Source of the DNA: Caloramator sp. E03
GTDB lineage: Bacteria; Bacillota; Clostridia; Clostridiales; Caloramatoraceae
NCBI RefSeq assembly: GCF_006016075.1
Contig: NZ_CP040093.1
Location: forward strand, 1,054,001-1,118,000
Direction: 5' to 3'
DNA length: 64,000 nt
The translations under genes were made by a program, and so were the position numbers. Under the pieces are notes generated by a model that was not told where the DNA came from, ran no database searches, and saw only the letters and a list, made by a program, of their open reading frames with translations. Positions 18,009 through 27,785 of the stretch are shown here, piece by piece (the stretch's first letter is position 1; every line of letters begins with the position of its first letter).

Positions 18009-18940
18009 TATATTTCCTCCCCGTACTTTTCATATACTTCCTTAAGATATGGCAGTGAGGACTGTGCCCCCTGTCTTGTTACTGCAATTGCTGAAACCTT
18101 ATTTGCAAATTTTACTGCACTGCAAAGAGTATCAAAGCTGAGACCTTTTTTAGATAAAAAGCTTGCAACTCCTCCAATAAAGGAATCCCCTGCGGCTGTT
18201 GTGTCAACTGCATCAACCTTATATGCTGCAATTTCTGCATAATTATCCTTTGAAACAATTGCAGCCCCTCTACTTCCAAGGGTTATTATCACAAATTCTG
18301 CTCCCTTATCTATAATTGATTTTGCTGCTGTTTTTATTTTTTCATCATCAGCAGGATTTATTCCTGTAATAATTTCAGTTTCAGTTTCATTTGGAACTAT
18401 AATATCAGAAAGTTTTATAAGCTCATCTGGTATTTTCCTTGCAGGGGCAGGATTTAAGATGGTAATCTTTCCATGCTCCTTTGCTATTTTAAAGGCCTTT
18501 ATAGTAGTATCAACTGGTGTTTCAAACTGAGCTATTATTATATTTGAATTTATAATTACATCCTTTAAACTATCAATATCTTCTTCTTTTATATTCATGT
18601 TTGCACCGGCATAAACGGAAATAGTGTTGTTTCCAATACTGTCAACGGTTATAAGTGCAATGCCTGTTGGAGTATTTTGTGCAGTCTTTATATACTTAGT
18701 TTCAATTTCATCCTTTTTGAGATTCTCAACTAAGATGTTCCCGTTATCGTCATTGCCAACGCATCCAAGCATTACAACTCTTCTTTTAAGCCTTGCAGCT
18801 GCAACAGCCTGATTTGCACCTTTTCCCCCAGGTACTTTCTTAAAGTCCTGCGCAAGAATTGTTTCACCTATTGCAGGAATTTTTTCAACATTTATAACAA
18901 GATCCATATTAAGGCTTCCTAAAACGCAAATATCAAACAC
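18008..18940 (-). CDS. rbsK: ribokinase
   Basis: About 310 residues of the PfkB family. It has the N-terminal [15 protein letters not shown], the substrate motif [14 protein letters not shown], and the C-terminal anion-hole/catalytic motif [15 protein letters not shown] with the catalytic Asp. It phosphorylates ribose at O5 in the cytosol. The GTG at 18940 has AGGAAGG eight bases upstream. An in-frame GTG at 18949 overlaps that site and is less likely. First gene of the rbs operon, about 45 bp after the expected transcription start. Confidence 0.95.
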   Translation of the reverse strand: MFDICVLGSLNMDLVINVEKIPAIGETILAQDFKKVPGGKGANQAVAAARLKRRVVMLGCVGNDDNGNILVENLKKDEIETKYIKTAQNTPTGIALITVDSIGNNTISVYAGANMNIKEEDIDSLKDVIINSNIIIAQFETPVDTTIKAFKIAKEHGKITILNPAPARKIPDELIKLSDIIVPNETETEIITGINPADDEKIKTAAKSIIDKGAEFVIITLGSRGAAIVSKDNYAEIAAYKVDAVDTTAAGDSFIGGVASFLSKKGLSFDTLCSAVKFANKVSAIAVTRQGAQSSLPYLKEVYEKYGEEI

Positions 18941-18962
18941 TGTTTTCACCTTCCTATTTTAC

Positions 18963-19021
18963 TTAACCGATTTACTAAACCGGTTAATCATATTATATAA
19001 TATTCATAATTGTTTTGTCAA
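18963..19021 (-). promoter_or_regulatory. rbs promoter and RbsR operator
   Basis: Minus-strand -35 TTGACA (19016-19021), 18-bp spacer and -10 TATAAT (18992-18997). Five bases downstream of the -10 is a 25-bp dyad (18963-18987): 12-bp arms around a single central base with one mismatch, TTAACCGATTTA against TTAACCGGTTTA. It covers the transcription start, as expected for a LacI-family repressor site. Confidence 0.88.
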
Positions 19022-19120
19022 TTCAAAATAATTTTATTTTTATTGTCATATTTTTAACGTTTTGAAAGAATTTATTCATATTTTGATAAATTTTTTAACA
19101 CCTACATTTTACGAAGTAAT

Positions 19121-19155
19121 CTTCTCCATTCTCCGGTGCCTGGCACCGGAGAAGA
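19121..19155. repeat. family B repeat forming an extended hairpin
   Basis: CTTCTCC ... GGTGCC-T-GGCACC ... GGAGAAG. Here the copy is extended so that both flanks pair. It lies between the rbs promoter and the cheX terminator; no gene is seen in 18941-19249. Confidence 0.75.
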
Positions 19156-19171
19156 CCAGATGGACGCACGT

Positions 19172-19206
19172 AAAAAAGGGCGGCACACTACCATGCCGTC
19201 CCTTTT
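19172..19206 (-). terminator. terminator downstream of cheX
   Basis: AAAAGGG-GGCA pairs with TGCC-CCCTTTT with a small bulge. On the minus strand it ends in CCCTTTTTT, 43 bp after the cheX stop. It is built from the dispersed ATGCCGTCCC unit. Confidence 0.7.
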
Positions 19207-19249
19207 ATGTTTTATTCACTCTCTGCTACCTTTATGAATTTTTAAAATT

Positions 19250-19711
19250 TTATTTAATTGAAATATTCATTTCTAAAGAAAAATCCTCATCAAAAATAAA
19301 TGGTATGCAATTAATACAAGTACTCTTTAAGCTTAATTTAAGATTTTCACCTGTTAAAATTGTGGGAGGAGTTATATCAATATTAATTTTGTTTTTTGAA
19401 AAGGCAGTTGATACATGCCCTAATATCATATTACTTAGTTCAGCAATAGCACTCTTAGCCATTTCATCTAATGTAGAAATTGGAAATCCTCCCATCATTA
19501 AAGAAGCTATTTTTTTTGCTGAGTCATCATTTAACGATAAAATTGTGCTCCCATGAAAATCTCCAGCTATTCCTATTAATATAACTAAATTATTTCCTTC
19601 AAAAGGAGTCGTTTTTATATATAAATCACCTGTTTTAGGCTGCAATCCTGTAATCTGTCCTATTACTTCTTTACAAGAATCAATAAAAATATTTAAGTGC
19701 TCTAAAGTCAT
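19250..19711 (-). CDS. cheX: CheX/CheC-type CheY-P phosphatase
   Basis: 153 residues, of CheX size and pattern. FIDSCKEVIGQITG is the N-terminal helix, and the active-site helix SAIAELSNMILGHVSTAF holds the conserved Glu and Asn that attack CheY-P. The C-terminal half covers TPPTILTGENLKL. It dephosphorylates CheY-P as a dimer. It is the last gene of the chemosensory operon, 18 bp after cheB. No cheC or cheD is present. RBS AGGAGAGGAG is clear. Confidence 0.85.
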   Translation of the reverse strand: MTLEHLNIFIDSCKEVIGQITGLQPKTGDLYIKTTPFEGNNLVILIGIAGDFHGSTILSLNDDSAKKIASLMMGGFPISTLDEMAKSAIAELSNMILGHVSTAFSKNKINIDITPPTILTGENLKLSLKSTCINCIPFIFDEDFSLEMNISIK

Positions 19712-19729
19712 TATATTGTCTCCTCTCCT

Positions 19730-20788
19730 TTAAGTTGCATAATTTATTATTTGTTGATAAATATTGGATAATGGTACCTGAATATTAGCAAGTCCAGCTT
19801 CAAATACTGCTTTAGGCATTCCATATACAACGCAAGATTCTTCAGCTTCAACAATAATATTTGCATCAAACTTTTTAGCTAATTTACACCCTTCTAATCC
19901 ATCATTTCCCATTCCAGTAAGAATAACTATAAGCATTCTCTCCTTATATATATAAGCAGCAGAATTAAGTGTTACATTAATAGAAGGTTTATATAATATT
20001 TCATCATCAATACTATTTTCAATTTTAAAAGCTATTTCCCCAACATTATTCTTCTTTAATAAAGTTTGAAAACCTGAAGGTGCAATATATATACAGCCTG
20101 ATTTTAAAATCTCTTCATCTTCCGCTTCTTTTACACATAAATTGCACATTTTATCAAAACGTTCGGATAGCGATTTTGTAAAACCTGGCGGCATATGCTG
20201 TAAAACTAAAATAGGAACATTAATATCCTTTTGAAATTGTGGAAGTATATTTTGTAATGCTGCAGGTCCTCCTGTAGAACATCCTATTATAATAATATCA
20301 ATTTTCTTATTCGCAGCTGATTGTTTAAGCGTATTTACTTCTTCGTGAATATAATGTTTATTATCCACTAAAGGAACTTTAGCTTTTTGTGCTAATATCT
20401 TTATTCTATTTAAAAAATCACTAATCAATTCTTCACTAACATCTTCCTTGACTAATTCGCTCTTTAAAAAGAAATCAACTGCTCCTAATTCTAATGCTCT
20501 TAAAGTAACCTTTGCACCTTCCTCTGTATGATTGCTTAACATAATAATCGGCAATGGATGTTCTTTCATTATTTGTTCAACAGCCATTATTCCATCCATT
20601 TCTGGCATTTCAACATCCATAGTAACAATATCAGGCTTTAATCTTTTTATTTTTTCAATTGCTTCTATACCATTTCTTGCTATATCCACAACATAAAGCT
20701 GAGGATCCTTTTGAATAATTAAGCTAATGCACTTTCTCATAAAGGAAGAATCATCAACAACTAATACACTATATTTCTTATCATCCAC
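19730..20788 (-). CDS. cheB: protein-glutamate methylesterase/deamidase
   Basis: 352 residues from a GTG at 20788, preceded by AAGGGGG at nine bases; it begins four bases after the cheR stop. A longer in-frame reading to 20848 would run back into cheR and lacks a site. The N-terminal receiver domain has phospho-Asp in IVTMDVEMPEMDG. The C-terminal methylesterase has a catalytic triad in GCSTGGPAAL (Ser), LQHMPPGFT (His) and TGMGNDG (Asp). It removes methyl groups from, and deamidates, chemoreceptors when phosphorylated by CheA. Confidence 0.95.
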   Translation of the reverse strand: MDDKKYSVLVVDDSSFMRKCISLIIQKDPQLYVVDIARNGIEAIEKIKRLKPDIVTMDVEMPEMDGIMAVEQIMKEHPLPIIMLSNHTEEGAKVTLRALELGAVDFFLKSELVKEDVSEELISDFLNRIKILAQKAKVPLVDNKHYIHEEVNTLKQSAANKKIDIIIIGCSTGGPAALQNILPQFQKDINVPILVLQHMPPGFTKSLSERFDKMCNLCVKEAEDEEILKSGCIYIAPSGFQTLLKKNNVGEIAFKIENSIDDEILYKPSINVTLNSAAYIYKERMLIVILTGMGNDGLEGCKLAKKFDANIIVEAEESCVVYGMPKAVFEAGLANIQVPLSNIYQQIINYAT

Positions 20789-20792
20789 AACT

Positions 20793-21605
20793 TCATGCCC
20801 CCTTCTTATAGTAAAAAACTGATGGCGTATAAATAGTTTTAAAATCACTATTTATGCCATTTATTGTCTCAGCATGACCTAAAAGCAAGTATCCATCTTT
20901 ATTAAGTATATTAAAAAAAGATTCTATTATCTTTTTAATAGTATTTGAATCAAAATATATTAATACATTTCTACAAAAAATAATATCAATTTTTCCTAAA
21001 ATAGTCTGATTTTTCTCATCTAATAAATTAAGATTTAAAAACTTAACCATTTCCATTATAGAATCTTTAACTTTATATTCCTCACCTAAATCATCAAAAA
21101 ATTTTTCTAATGAACCCTCAGGCATCCTTCTAAATGAAAACGATTTTTTATTGTATATACCCTTTTCAGCTCTTTTTAAAACTTTTTTATTTATATCTGA
21201 TGCAATAATTTGTACTGCACCCTTCTCAAATAAGCCGCTTTCTTGAATTAACATTCCCAATGTATAGGGTTCTTCTCCTGTGGAACATGCAGCACTCCAA
21301 ATTCGCAGTGGATTTTGTGGAGTTCTATCAGAATATTGAGGAAGAATAACCTTTTGGAACTCTTCAAGTAGACTTTCTTCTCTAAAAAAATATGTTTCAT
21401 TTACTGTAATTAATTCTATTAAAATATCCCATTCATCTGGTTCCATATTAAGATAGCCGCAATATTCCCAATATGATAATCCCAATTCTTTAAGTCTATC
21501 ATTAATTTTGGATTCCAAATTTGTAAGAGATTTTTTATAATCTATGCCGCATTTATTATATATAATTTCCGCTAAATCTTTCAGACCAAATGCATTTATT
21601 GGCAT
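20793..21605 (-). CDS. cheR: chemotaxis protein methyltransferase
   Basis: 270 residues from the ATG at 21605 (GGGGGG eight bases upstream; the ATGs at 21611 and 21623 are too close to or before that site). An N-terminal helical domain is followed by a SAM methyltransferase: RIWSAACSTGEEPYTLGML, ASDINKKVLKRAEKGIY, and the catalytic-fold segment IDIIFCRNVLIYF. It methylates Glu side chains of MCPs. It is between the giant MCP and cheB. Confidence 0.95.
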   Translation of the reverse strand: MPINAFGLKDLAEIIYNKCGIDYKKSLTNLESKINDRLKELGLSYWEYCGYLNMEPDEWDILIELITVNETYFFREESLLEEFQKVILPQYSDRTPQNPLRIWSAACSTGEEPYTLGMLIQESGLFEKGAVQIIASDINKKVLKRAEKGIYNKKSFSFRRMPEGSLEKFFDDLGEEYKVKDSIMEMVKFLNLNLLDEKNQTILGKIDIIFCRNVLIYFDSNTIKKIIESFFNILNKDGYLLLGHAETINGINSDFKTIYTPSVFYYKKGA

Positions 21606-21667
21606 TATCATAACCCCCCACATTTTAATATGGCAATGAGGGAAGAAAAATCTTCCCTCTATAATAT

Positions 21668-24600
21668 TTACATTTCTAATCCTTTAATTTCTTCAAGAAC
21701 TAATTTCATTTCTTTTGTTAATGCTGAAATTTCCTTAGTAGTTTCCGCAGTTTTTTCTACATCTTTTATATTTTCATTAACAACTTTATTTATTTCTGCG
21801 GTATATTGAGTTAATTTTTTAACTTCATCAAGTTGAACTTTAGTTGCATTTGCTACTTCATTTGCTTGTCCTGCTACATTATTAACATTTTTAACAATAC
21901 TTTCAGCAGTAATTGTTTGTTCCTTCATTGCCGCTGTTATTTGTCTAACCTGCTCTCTTGCATTCTCTACTCCCTTTACTATCTCTTCTACTCCCTTTGC
22001 TTGTTCTACTACTGCCACTGCTACCTGTTCTGCCTGATTTGTTACATTCTCTACTGATACTACTATGTTTTGTCCCTGCTTTGCCTGTTCCTTTGTTGCT
22101 ACGGTTATTTGTCTAACCTGCTCTCTTGCATTCTCTACTCCCTTTATTATCTCTTCTACTCCCTTTGCTTGTTCTACTACTGCTACTGCTACCTGTTCTG
22201 CCTGATTTGTTACATTCTCTACTGATACTACTATGTTTTGTCCCTGCTTTGCCTGCTCCTTTGTTGCTACGGTTATTTGTCTAACCTGCTCTCTTGCATT
22301 TTCTACTCCCTTTATTATTTCTTCTACTCCCTTTGCTTGTTCTACCACTGCCACTGCTACCTGTTCTGATTGCTTTGTTACGTTCTCTACTGATACTACT
22401 ATGTTTTGTCCTTGCTTTGCCTGTTCCTTTGTCGCTGCTGTTATTTGTCTAACCTGCTCTCTTGCATTCTCTACTCCCTTTATTATTTCTTCTACTCCCT
22501 TTGCTTGTTCTACTACTGCCACTGCTACCTGTTCTGCCTGATTTGTTACATTCTCTACTGATACTACTATGTTTTGTCCCTGCTTTGCCTGCTCCTTTGT
22601 TGCTACGGTTATTTGTCTAACCTGCTCTCTTGCATTTTCTACTCCCTTTATTATTTCTTCTACTCCCTTTGCTTGTTCTACTACTGCCACTGCTACCTCA
22701 CCTGATTGTTTTGTAACATTTTCTATAATTTTAAGCATGTTTTGACCTTGTTTTGCCTGCTCCTTTGTTGCTACAGTTATTTGTTTAACCTGTTCTCTTG
22801 CATTTGCTACCCCCTTTATTATCTCTTCTGCTGCAAGAGCTTGTTCCTTTGTAGCAGTATTTATCTGATTTACCTGCTCTAAAACATTCTTCATTGCATC
22901 TAAAACTTTAACTGTTCCTTTGCTCTGTTCTTCAGTTGCAACATTAATTTGACGGATTTCAGTGTTTACATTATTTATTCCATCTACTATAGTTTCAATA
23001 ACCTTACCCATTTCATTGCTTAATTTTGTTCCATGTTCTACTTTTTCTGTTCCAACTTCAATAGCCTTTATAGCTTGCGATGTTTCACCTTGAATTCCTT
23101 TTATAAGAACAGCTATTTCTTTTGTAGCTGTAGCCGTTCTTTCTGCAAGCTTTCTTACTTCATCTGCAACAACAGCAAAACCCTTTCCATGTTCTCCAGC
23201 TCTTGCTGCTTCTATAGCAGCATTTAAAGCCAATAAATTTGTTTGTTCTGCAATATCATCAATTACTTCTATTATACTTCCAATTTTTTCAGAACTCTTT
23301 CCAAGATTATTTATAACCTCTCCTGCTTTAGATATAACCACCGATATCTCTTGTATAGCTTGCATAGTATCTTCTACTGCTTTATGCCCTGTTTTTGCTT
23401 CATTATGTAAATTATCACTTAATTTACCAACATTCTGAGCATTATTTGCAACCTGATTTATTGATGCTGCCATATTTTCTACTATTCCATAAGTTTCAGT
23501 TGATGCTTTTTCTAATTTTTCAGCATTGCCTGCTACTCCCTTTATTGATTTACCCATCTGTTCTATTGACGCTGATATCTGCTCTACTGCACTTGCTGTA
23601 GTTTCACTGTTCCCTGCTACCTGCTGTATACTTGCTACCATCTCCTGAGTAGCTGCAGCTGCTTCTTGGGCTGAGCCCTTTAAGCTCTCTGCATTTCCTG
23701 CTACTCCCTTTATGGATTTGCCCATCTCTTCTATTGATGCTGATATCTGCTCTACAGCACTTGCAGTGCTCTCGCTGTTCCCTGCTACCTGCTGTATACT
23801 TGCTACCATCTCCTGTATTGCCGCTGCTGCCTCTTGGGCTGAGCCCTTTAAACTTTCTGCATTGCCTGCTACTCCCTTTATGGATTTGCCCATCTGCTCT
23901 ATTGATGCTGATATCTGCTCTACAGCACTTGCTGTGCTCTCACTGTTCCCTGCTACCTGCTGTATACTTGCTACTATCTCCTGTATTGCCGCTGCTGCCT
24001 CTTGGGCTGAGCCCTTTAAACTTTCTGCATTGCCTGCTACTCCCTTTATTGACTTGCCCATCTGCTCTATTGATGCTGATATTTCTTCTACTGAACTTGC
24101 TGTACTCTCACTGTTTCCTGCTACCTGCTGTATACTTGCTACTATCTCTTGTATTGCCGCTGCTGCCTCTTGGGCTGAGCCCTTTAAACTTTCTGCATTT
24201 CCTGCCACTCCCTTTATGGATTTGCCCATCTGCTCTATTGATGCTGATATTTCTTCTACTGAACTTGCAGTGCTCTCGCTATTCCCTGCTACCTGCTGTA
24301 TACTTGCTACTATCTCTTGTATTGCCGCTGCTGCCTCTTGAGCTGAGCCCTTTAAGCTTTCTGCATTGCCTGCTACTCCCTTTATTGATTTACCCATCTG
24401 CTCTATTGATGCTGATATCTGTTCTACAGCACTTGCAGTGCTCTCACTGTTTCCTGCTACCTGCTGTATACTAACTGCCATCTCCTCTAATGAACTTTTT
24501 GACATATCTACAAGTTTTCTTAACTGTTCAGAATTTTTTACGACTCCATTAATAGAATCAAAAATTCTTTCTGTCATGCTGTTTGTTTCTTCAACAGAAG

Positions 24601-24760
24601 TTGATTGTTCAACTGTTCCTTTTGTAATCTGTTCAGTAATTACTGATAATTCTTTAACTTTTCCTTCAAGCTTACTATTAAAATTTATTGCCCTATTAAC
24701 ATTATTTGAAAAACCTTTATTTTCCAAATATTTAACGGCTATATTTTTTTTAAAACTCAT
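21668..24760 (-). CDS. giant soluble methyl-accepting chemotaxis protein with two 56-residue repeat arrays
   Basis: 1030 residues with no membrane segment and no recognisable sensor domain; virtually the whole protein is heptad-patterned coiled coil. The signalling tip ([20 protein letters not shown], then [17 protein letters not shown]) is near residue 523, almost the exact middle. Residues 101-436 are six copies of a 56-residue unit beginning [17 protein letters not shown], itself two 28-residue halves. Residues 633-968 are six copies (the first divergent) of another 56-residue unit beginning [14 protein letters not shown]. As MCPs fold back at the tip, the two arrays would lie against each other. 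The repeats are also nearly identical as 168-bp DNA. RBS GGAGG precedes the ATG. It sits between cheA and cheR, so it is probably the main receptor of this cytoplasmic array. Confidence 0.93.
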   Translation of the reverse strand: MSFKKNIAVKYLENKGFSNNVNRAINFNSKLEGKVKELSVITEQITKGTVEQSTSVEETNSMTERIFDSINGVVKNSEQLRKLVDMSKSSLEEMAVSIQQVAGNSESTASAVEQISASIEQMGKSIKGVAGNAESLKGSAQEAAAAIQEIVASIQQVAGNSESTASSVEEISASIEQMGKSIKGVAGNAESLKGSAQEAAAAIQEIVASIQQVAGNSESTASSVEEISASIEQMGKSIKGVAGNAESLKGSAQEAAAAIQEIVASIQQVAGNSESTASAVEQISASIEQMGKSIKGVAGNAESLKGSAQEAAAAIQEMVASIQQVAGNSESTASAVEQISASIEEMGKSIKGVAGNAESLKGSAQEAAAATQEMVASIQQVAGNSETTASAVEQISASIEQMGKSIKGVAGNAEKLEKASTETYGIVENMAASINQVANNAQNVGKLSDNLHNEAKTGHKAVEDTMQAIQEISVVISKAGEVINNLGKSSEKIGSIIEVIDDIAEQTNLLALNAAIEAARAGEHGKGFAVVADEVRKLAERTATATKEIAVLIKGIQGETSQAIKAIEVGTEKVEHGTKLSNEMGKVIETIVDGINNVNTEIRQINVATEEQSKGTVKVLDAMKNVLEQVNQINTATKEQALAAEEIIKGVANAREQVKQITVATKEQAKQGQNMLKIIENVTKQSGEVAVAVVEQAKGVEEIIKGVENAREQVRQITVATKEQAKQGQNIVVSVENVTNQAEQVAVAVVEQAKGVEEIIKGVENAREQVRQITAATKEQAKQGQNIVVSVENVTKQSEQVAVAVVEQAKGVEEIIKGVENAREQVRQITVATKEQAKQGQNIVVSVENVTNQAEQVAVAVVEQAKGVEEIIKGVENAREQVRQITVATKEQAKQGQNIVVSVENVTNQAEQVAVAVVEQAKGVEEIVKGVENAREQVRQITAAMKEQTITAESIVKNVNNVAGQANEVANATKVQLDEVKKLTQYTAEINKVVNENIKDVEKTAETTKEISALTKEMKLVLEEIKGLEM
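21857..22696 (-). repeat. five near-identical 168-bp tandem repeats in the C-terminal arm of the giant MCP
   Basis: Encodes residues 689-968, each unit being 56 residues or eight heptads ([14 protein letters not shown] ... [11 protein letters not shown]). A sixth, divergent unit of the same length precedes it (residues 633-688, to about 22864). High DNA identity points to recent duplication or gene conversion. Confidence 0.92.
23453..24460 (-). repeat. six 168-bp tandem repeats in the N-terminal arm of the giant MCP
   Basis: Encodes residues 101-436. Each 56-residue unit is two related 28-residue halves (VAGNSES... and VAGNAES...), so four heptads each. The last unit is diverged in its second half. 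The long open frames on the other strand here are by-products of the repeat. Confidence 0.92.
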
Positions 24761-24792
24761 ATTATTTACCTCCGAAACCTTTATATTTTAAT

Positions 24793-26868
24793 TCAATTTT
24801 CTTTTTCTATTAGAGATACTTTCTTACTTCCAATCATCTTTAAAATACCAGCAACATCTAATATACATGCAACGCTTCCATCACCTAATATTGTTGCTCC
24901 AGAATATCCTTCTATTTTACCAACATATGTACCAAGAGGCTTAACAACGATTTCCTGATTTCCAATAAGCTCATCCACAACAAGTCCAAATCTTTTCTCT
25001 GCAACGCCTAAAAGAAGAACGAAAATTTTCTTTTTCTTTTTCTGCCTTGGAATATTAAAATAATCCTGTAGCCAAATAAGGGGTATTAACTTTTCTCTTA
25101 TTGTAACAACTGCTTGTCCTTTAACATACTCTATTTCTTTCTCAGTCTTTCTAACGATTTCCAATACATTGCTCATAGGCAGGGCATATGCTTCCTCATT
25201 AATTTTAACTAAAAGTCCTGTCAAAATTGCTAAAGTAAGAGGTAATTTGATTGTAACCTTTGTACCCTTTGAAACTTTAGTCTCTATATCAATTATACCG
25301 TTCAGTTTGTCAATGCAATTTCTAACTACATCCATTCCAACTCCACGGCCTGAAACATCACTTATTTTTTCAGCCGTAGAAAGTCCTGAACAAAAGATAA
25401 GATTAATAATTTCCTCTTCAGACATAGAATCCGCATCCTGTTGTGAAATTATTTTTTTCTTTACTGCTGACTCCTTTACTTTGTTTAAATCTATTCCCCT
25501 GCCGTCATCTTCAACCGTTAATACAACATTATTTTCTTGATGAAAAGCACAAATGCGCAGCATTCCCTTTGGAGATTTACCTAATTTAACACGTTCCTCA
25601 GGAGTTTCAATTCCATGATCTATGGAATTTCTTATAATATGAATAAGAGGCTCGGTCATTTCTTCAATTATTGATTTATCCATTTCCGTTTCTCCGCCCT
25701 CAAGAATTAACTCTATATCCTTGTTTAGCGATTCAGATAAATCCCTGACCATTCTTGGAAAACGGTTAAACAGCTGCTGTATGGGAAGCATACGAGTTTT
25801 CATAACTACTTCCTGTAATTCACTTATAATCCTTGATACGTGCGTTGAAACTCCTAAAAGATCATCTGTTAAATTATCAGATGTATATTTATTATGAAGC
25901 ACATTCCCAATTTGATTTATTCTTGTATGTTCAATCAGCAATTCACCAACTAAATTCATCATTTTTTCAAGCTTATCTACATTAACCCTTACTGTTTGTC
26001 CTATCTTTTTCTCACTATTTTCAAAGTTGTTATTTATTTTGCTGCTTGAATTGCTGACTTCAGCATTTTTTGATTTACTAAAAGAGACTGCCGTATCATA
26101 TTCGCTTACAATAATTCTTTCAACATCCATAAGTTCATTTTTTGCTTTTCCCTCTAATGTTTTTGCATCTAATTTTGTTAATAATAAATACAAAATATTA
26201 TCAATTTCTCCATCTATTTGAGATTCCATCAAATTTGGTATAGTTTTAATAACTGAGCCTAATTCATTAAAGTAATTTAATATAAGATGTGCTCGAACTG
26301 ATTTCATAGGACTTTCTTTTGCAAGACTTACATCGCAAATAAAGCAATTCTGCCCTCCAATTACCGCCTGTTCTATTTGAGCTATATGTTCAAAATCAAG
26401 TTCAAAATCTATAGACTTTTTATTATCAATGCTAATTTCTTTAAGATTATTTTCCTTATTTTCTGCATAATCATTTCCTTCAAATATTTTTTTAAGTTCA
26501 TTTAATATTGGTGAAATATCTGTTTTAATATTATTCTTATCAAGAATAAATTCTTCTTTTAAAATTTTTAACAAATCTAAACAATGAAACAAAATATTTA
26601 TTACATCTTTTGTTGCTTTTATTTGATTATTTCTAATTTTATCTAAAACATTTTCCATCTCATGGGTTAGTATTTTCATCTTTTCAAATCCAATTGCAGC
26701 AGATGAACCCTTTAGCGTATGGGCAACCCTGAATATATTTTGGATTGTCTCAGATGTACCTCCATTATGTTCTAAGTCTAATATCCCCTGTTCAAGCTGC
26801 TGCAGCTGTTCTTCAGTTTCTTCATAAAAAGCAGCTAACATCTCAGGGCTATCAAAAATCCCTCCCAT
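24793..26868 (-). CDS. cheA: chemotaxis histidine kinase
   Basis: 691 residues with the standard CheA order. The HPt domain has phospho-His50 in FRVAHTLKGSSAAIGF. A CheY-binding region lies at about 160-270. A dimerisation helix pair begins near VNVDKLEKMMNLVGELL. The ATPase domain has N box HIIRNSIDHGIE and G boxes VEDDGRGID and GRGVGMDVV. A CheW-like regulatory domain lies at about 545-680 (ILTGLLVKINEEAYALP). It phosphorylates CheY and CheB under receptor control. RBS AGGAGGTG precedes the ATG. It lies 14 bp after cheW. Confidence 0.97.
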   Translation of the reverse strand: MGGIFDSPEMLAAFYEETEEQLQQLEQGILDLEHNGGTSETIQNIFRVAHTLKGSSAAIGFEKMKILTHEMENVLDKIRNNQIKATKDVINILFHCLDLLKILKEEFILDKNNIKTDISPILNELKKIFEGNDYAENKENNLKEISIDNKKSIDFELDFEHIAQIEQAVIGGQNCFICDVSLAKESPMKSVRAHLILNYFNELGSVIKTIPNLMESQIDGEIDNILYLLLTKLDAKTLEGKAKNELMDVERIIVSEYDTAVSFSKSKNAEVSNSSSKINNNFENSEKKIGQTVRVNVDKLEKMMNLVGELLIEHTRINQIGNVLHNKYTSDNLTDDLLGVSTHVSRIISELQEVVMKTRMLPIQQLFNRFPRMVRDLSESLNKDIELILEGGETEMDKSIIEEMTEPLIHIIRNSIDHGIETPEERVKLGKSPKGMLRICAFHQENNVVLTVEDDGRGIDLNKVKESAVKKKIISQQDADSMSEEEIINLIFCSGLSTAEKISDVSGRGVGMDVVRNCIDKLNGIIDIETKVSKGTKVTIKLPLTLAILTGLLVKINEEAYALPMSNVLEIVRKTEKEIEYVKGQAVVTIREKLIPLIWLQDYFNIPRQKKKKKIFVLLLGVAEKRFGLVVDELIGNQEIVVKPLGTYVGKIEGYSGATILGDGSVACILDVAGILKMIGSKKVSLIEKEN

Positions 26869-26882
26869 GCTGCACCTCCTTC

Positions 26883-27308
26883 CTAATCGCTTAGAATATG
26901 GTTAATTTCTAATATACTTGCCATTCCTTCTTCCGATATCCCTATTCCAGTAAAATTATTGCCATCTATTCCCGCTACCATATCAGGTGGAGGCTGAATA
27001 TCCGAAAACTTTATTACATGATTTACTCTATCAACAACTATTCCTATCATCTCATCATTACTTTTTACAAATATAATTCTGGTAGACTTTGAAACTTCAT
27101 AATTAGTAAGACCAAATTTTTTATGCAAACTTACAACAGGGACAATCTTTCCTCTAAGATTTATAACCCCCTCTAAAAAGGGTTTACTATTGTGAATTAC
27201 GGTTATCTTCTGCATTTTAATTATCTCATAAACATCACTTATTTTAAGTGCATACCTCTCATCTGATAGTTCAAATACTACATATTGCATTTCAAGCATA
27301 TCATCCAT
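26883..27308 (-). CDS. cheW: chemotaxis coupling protein
   Basis: 141 residues forming one CheW domain. YVVFELSDERYALKISDVYEI is the first strand pair, FLEGVINLRGKIVPVVSL the second subdomain, and DDMLEMQ the short start. It bridges CheA and the chemoreceptor tips. It lies between cheY and cheA with gaps of about 30 and 14 bp. RBS GGGGAGGTGAGG is strong. Confidence 0.96.
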   Translation of the reverse strand: MDDMLEMQYVVFELSDERYALKISDVYEIIKMQKITVIHNSKPFLEGVINLRGKIVPVVSLHKKFGLTNYEVSKSTRIIFVKSNDEMIGIVVDRVNHVIKFSDIQPPPDMVAGIDGNNFTGIGISEEGMASILEINHILSD

Positions 27309-27339
27309 AGCCTCACCTCCCCTCTGTTTTATAATAAAA

Positions 27340-27693
27340 TTATAGCTTGCTTAAAGTTTGAACTACATAATCTTCCTTAAAAGGTTTAACTATAAATCCC
27401 TTTGCTCCTGAAAGCACTGCTTCCTTTACAAAGCTTTCTTGCCCTAATGCTGATATCATTACAACTTTTGAACTCGGATCTAACTGCCTTATCGCCTTAA
27501 GTGCTTGTACACCATCCATCTCAGGCATTGTTATATCCATTGTAACTATATCAGGTTTTAATTCATTATACTTTCTTACTGCTACTGCTCCATTTTCTGC
27601 TTCACCAATAACTTCAAATCCGTTCCTTTCAAGCATAGTTTTAAGTGTCATTCTCATAAAAGCTGCATCATCAACAACTAATACTCTCTTCAA
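27340..27693 (-). CDS. cheY: chemotaxis response regulator
   Basis: 117 residues from a TTG at 27693, with GGGGG seven bases upstream. An in-frame GTG at 27720 gives nine extra residues but has no good site. Single receiver domain: acidic pocket VVDDAAFMR, phospho-Asp in DIVTMDITMPEMDG, Thr/Ser region VVMISALGQ, Lys in GFIVKPFKED. It is the first coding gene after the c-di-GMP riboswitch and terminator. With no motor genes in the window, its output may be flagella, pili or something else. Confidence 0.92.
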   Translation of the reverse strand: MKRVLVVDDAAFMRMTLKTMLERNGFEVIGEAENGAVAVRKYNELKPDIVTMDITMPEMDGVQALKAIRQLDPSSKVVMISALGQESFVKEAVLSGAKGFIVKPFKEDYVVQTLSKL

Positions 27694-27734
27694 ATTTTCA
27701 CCCCCATATTTTATTTTCACCCATTATTAACATA

Positions 27735-27767
27735 AAAAGGTAACACAAATGGTTGTGTTACCTTTTT
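27735..27767 (-). terminator. terminator of the riboswitch expression platform
   Basis: A long stem, AAAAAGGTAACACAA against TTGTGTTACCTTTTT, lies between the riboswitch core and the cheY ribosome binding site. Its position makes transcription termination the likely control point. Confidence 0.9.
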
Positions 27768-27785
27768 ATCGTTATACAATAAATT

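Noticed and set aside
19062-19556. 164-codon plus-strand ORF over the repeat region and cheX
   Set aside because: Crosses a terminator and family B repeat and then runs antisense to cheX; no similarity recognised.
21857-24460. Regular repeats considered as a CRISPR array
   Set aside because: Unit is 168 bp, continuous without spacers, and codes for heptad repeats in frame.
23712-24474. Long plus-strand open frames opposite the giant MCP (also 21833-22541 and 24366-24791)
   Set aside because: They are antisense shadows of the 168-bp repeats; Leu/Cys/Ser-rich composition, no RBS, and the minus strand has clear MCP coding.
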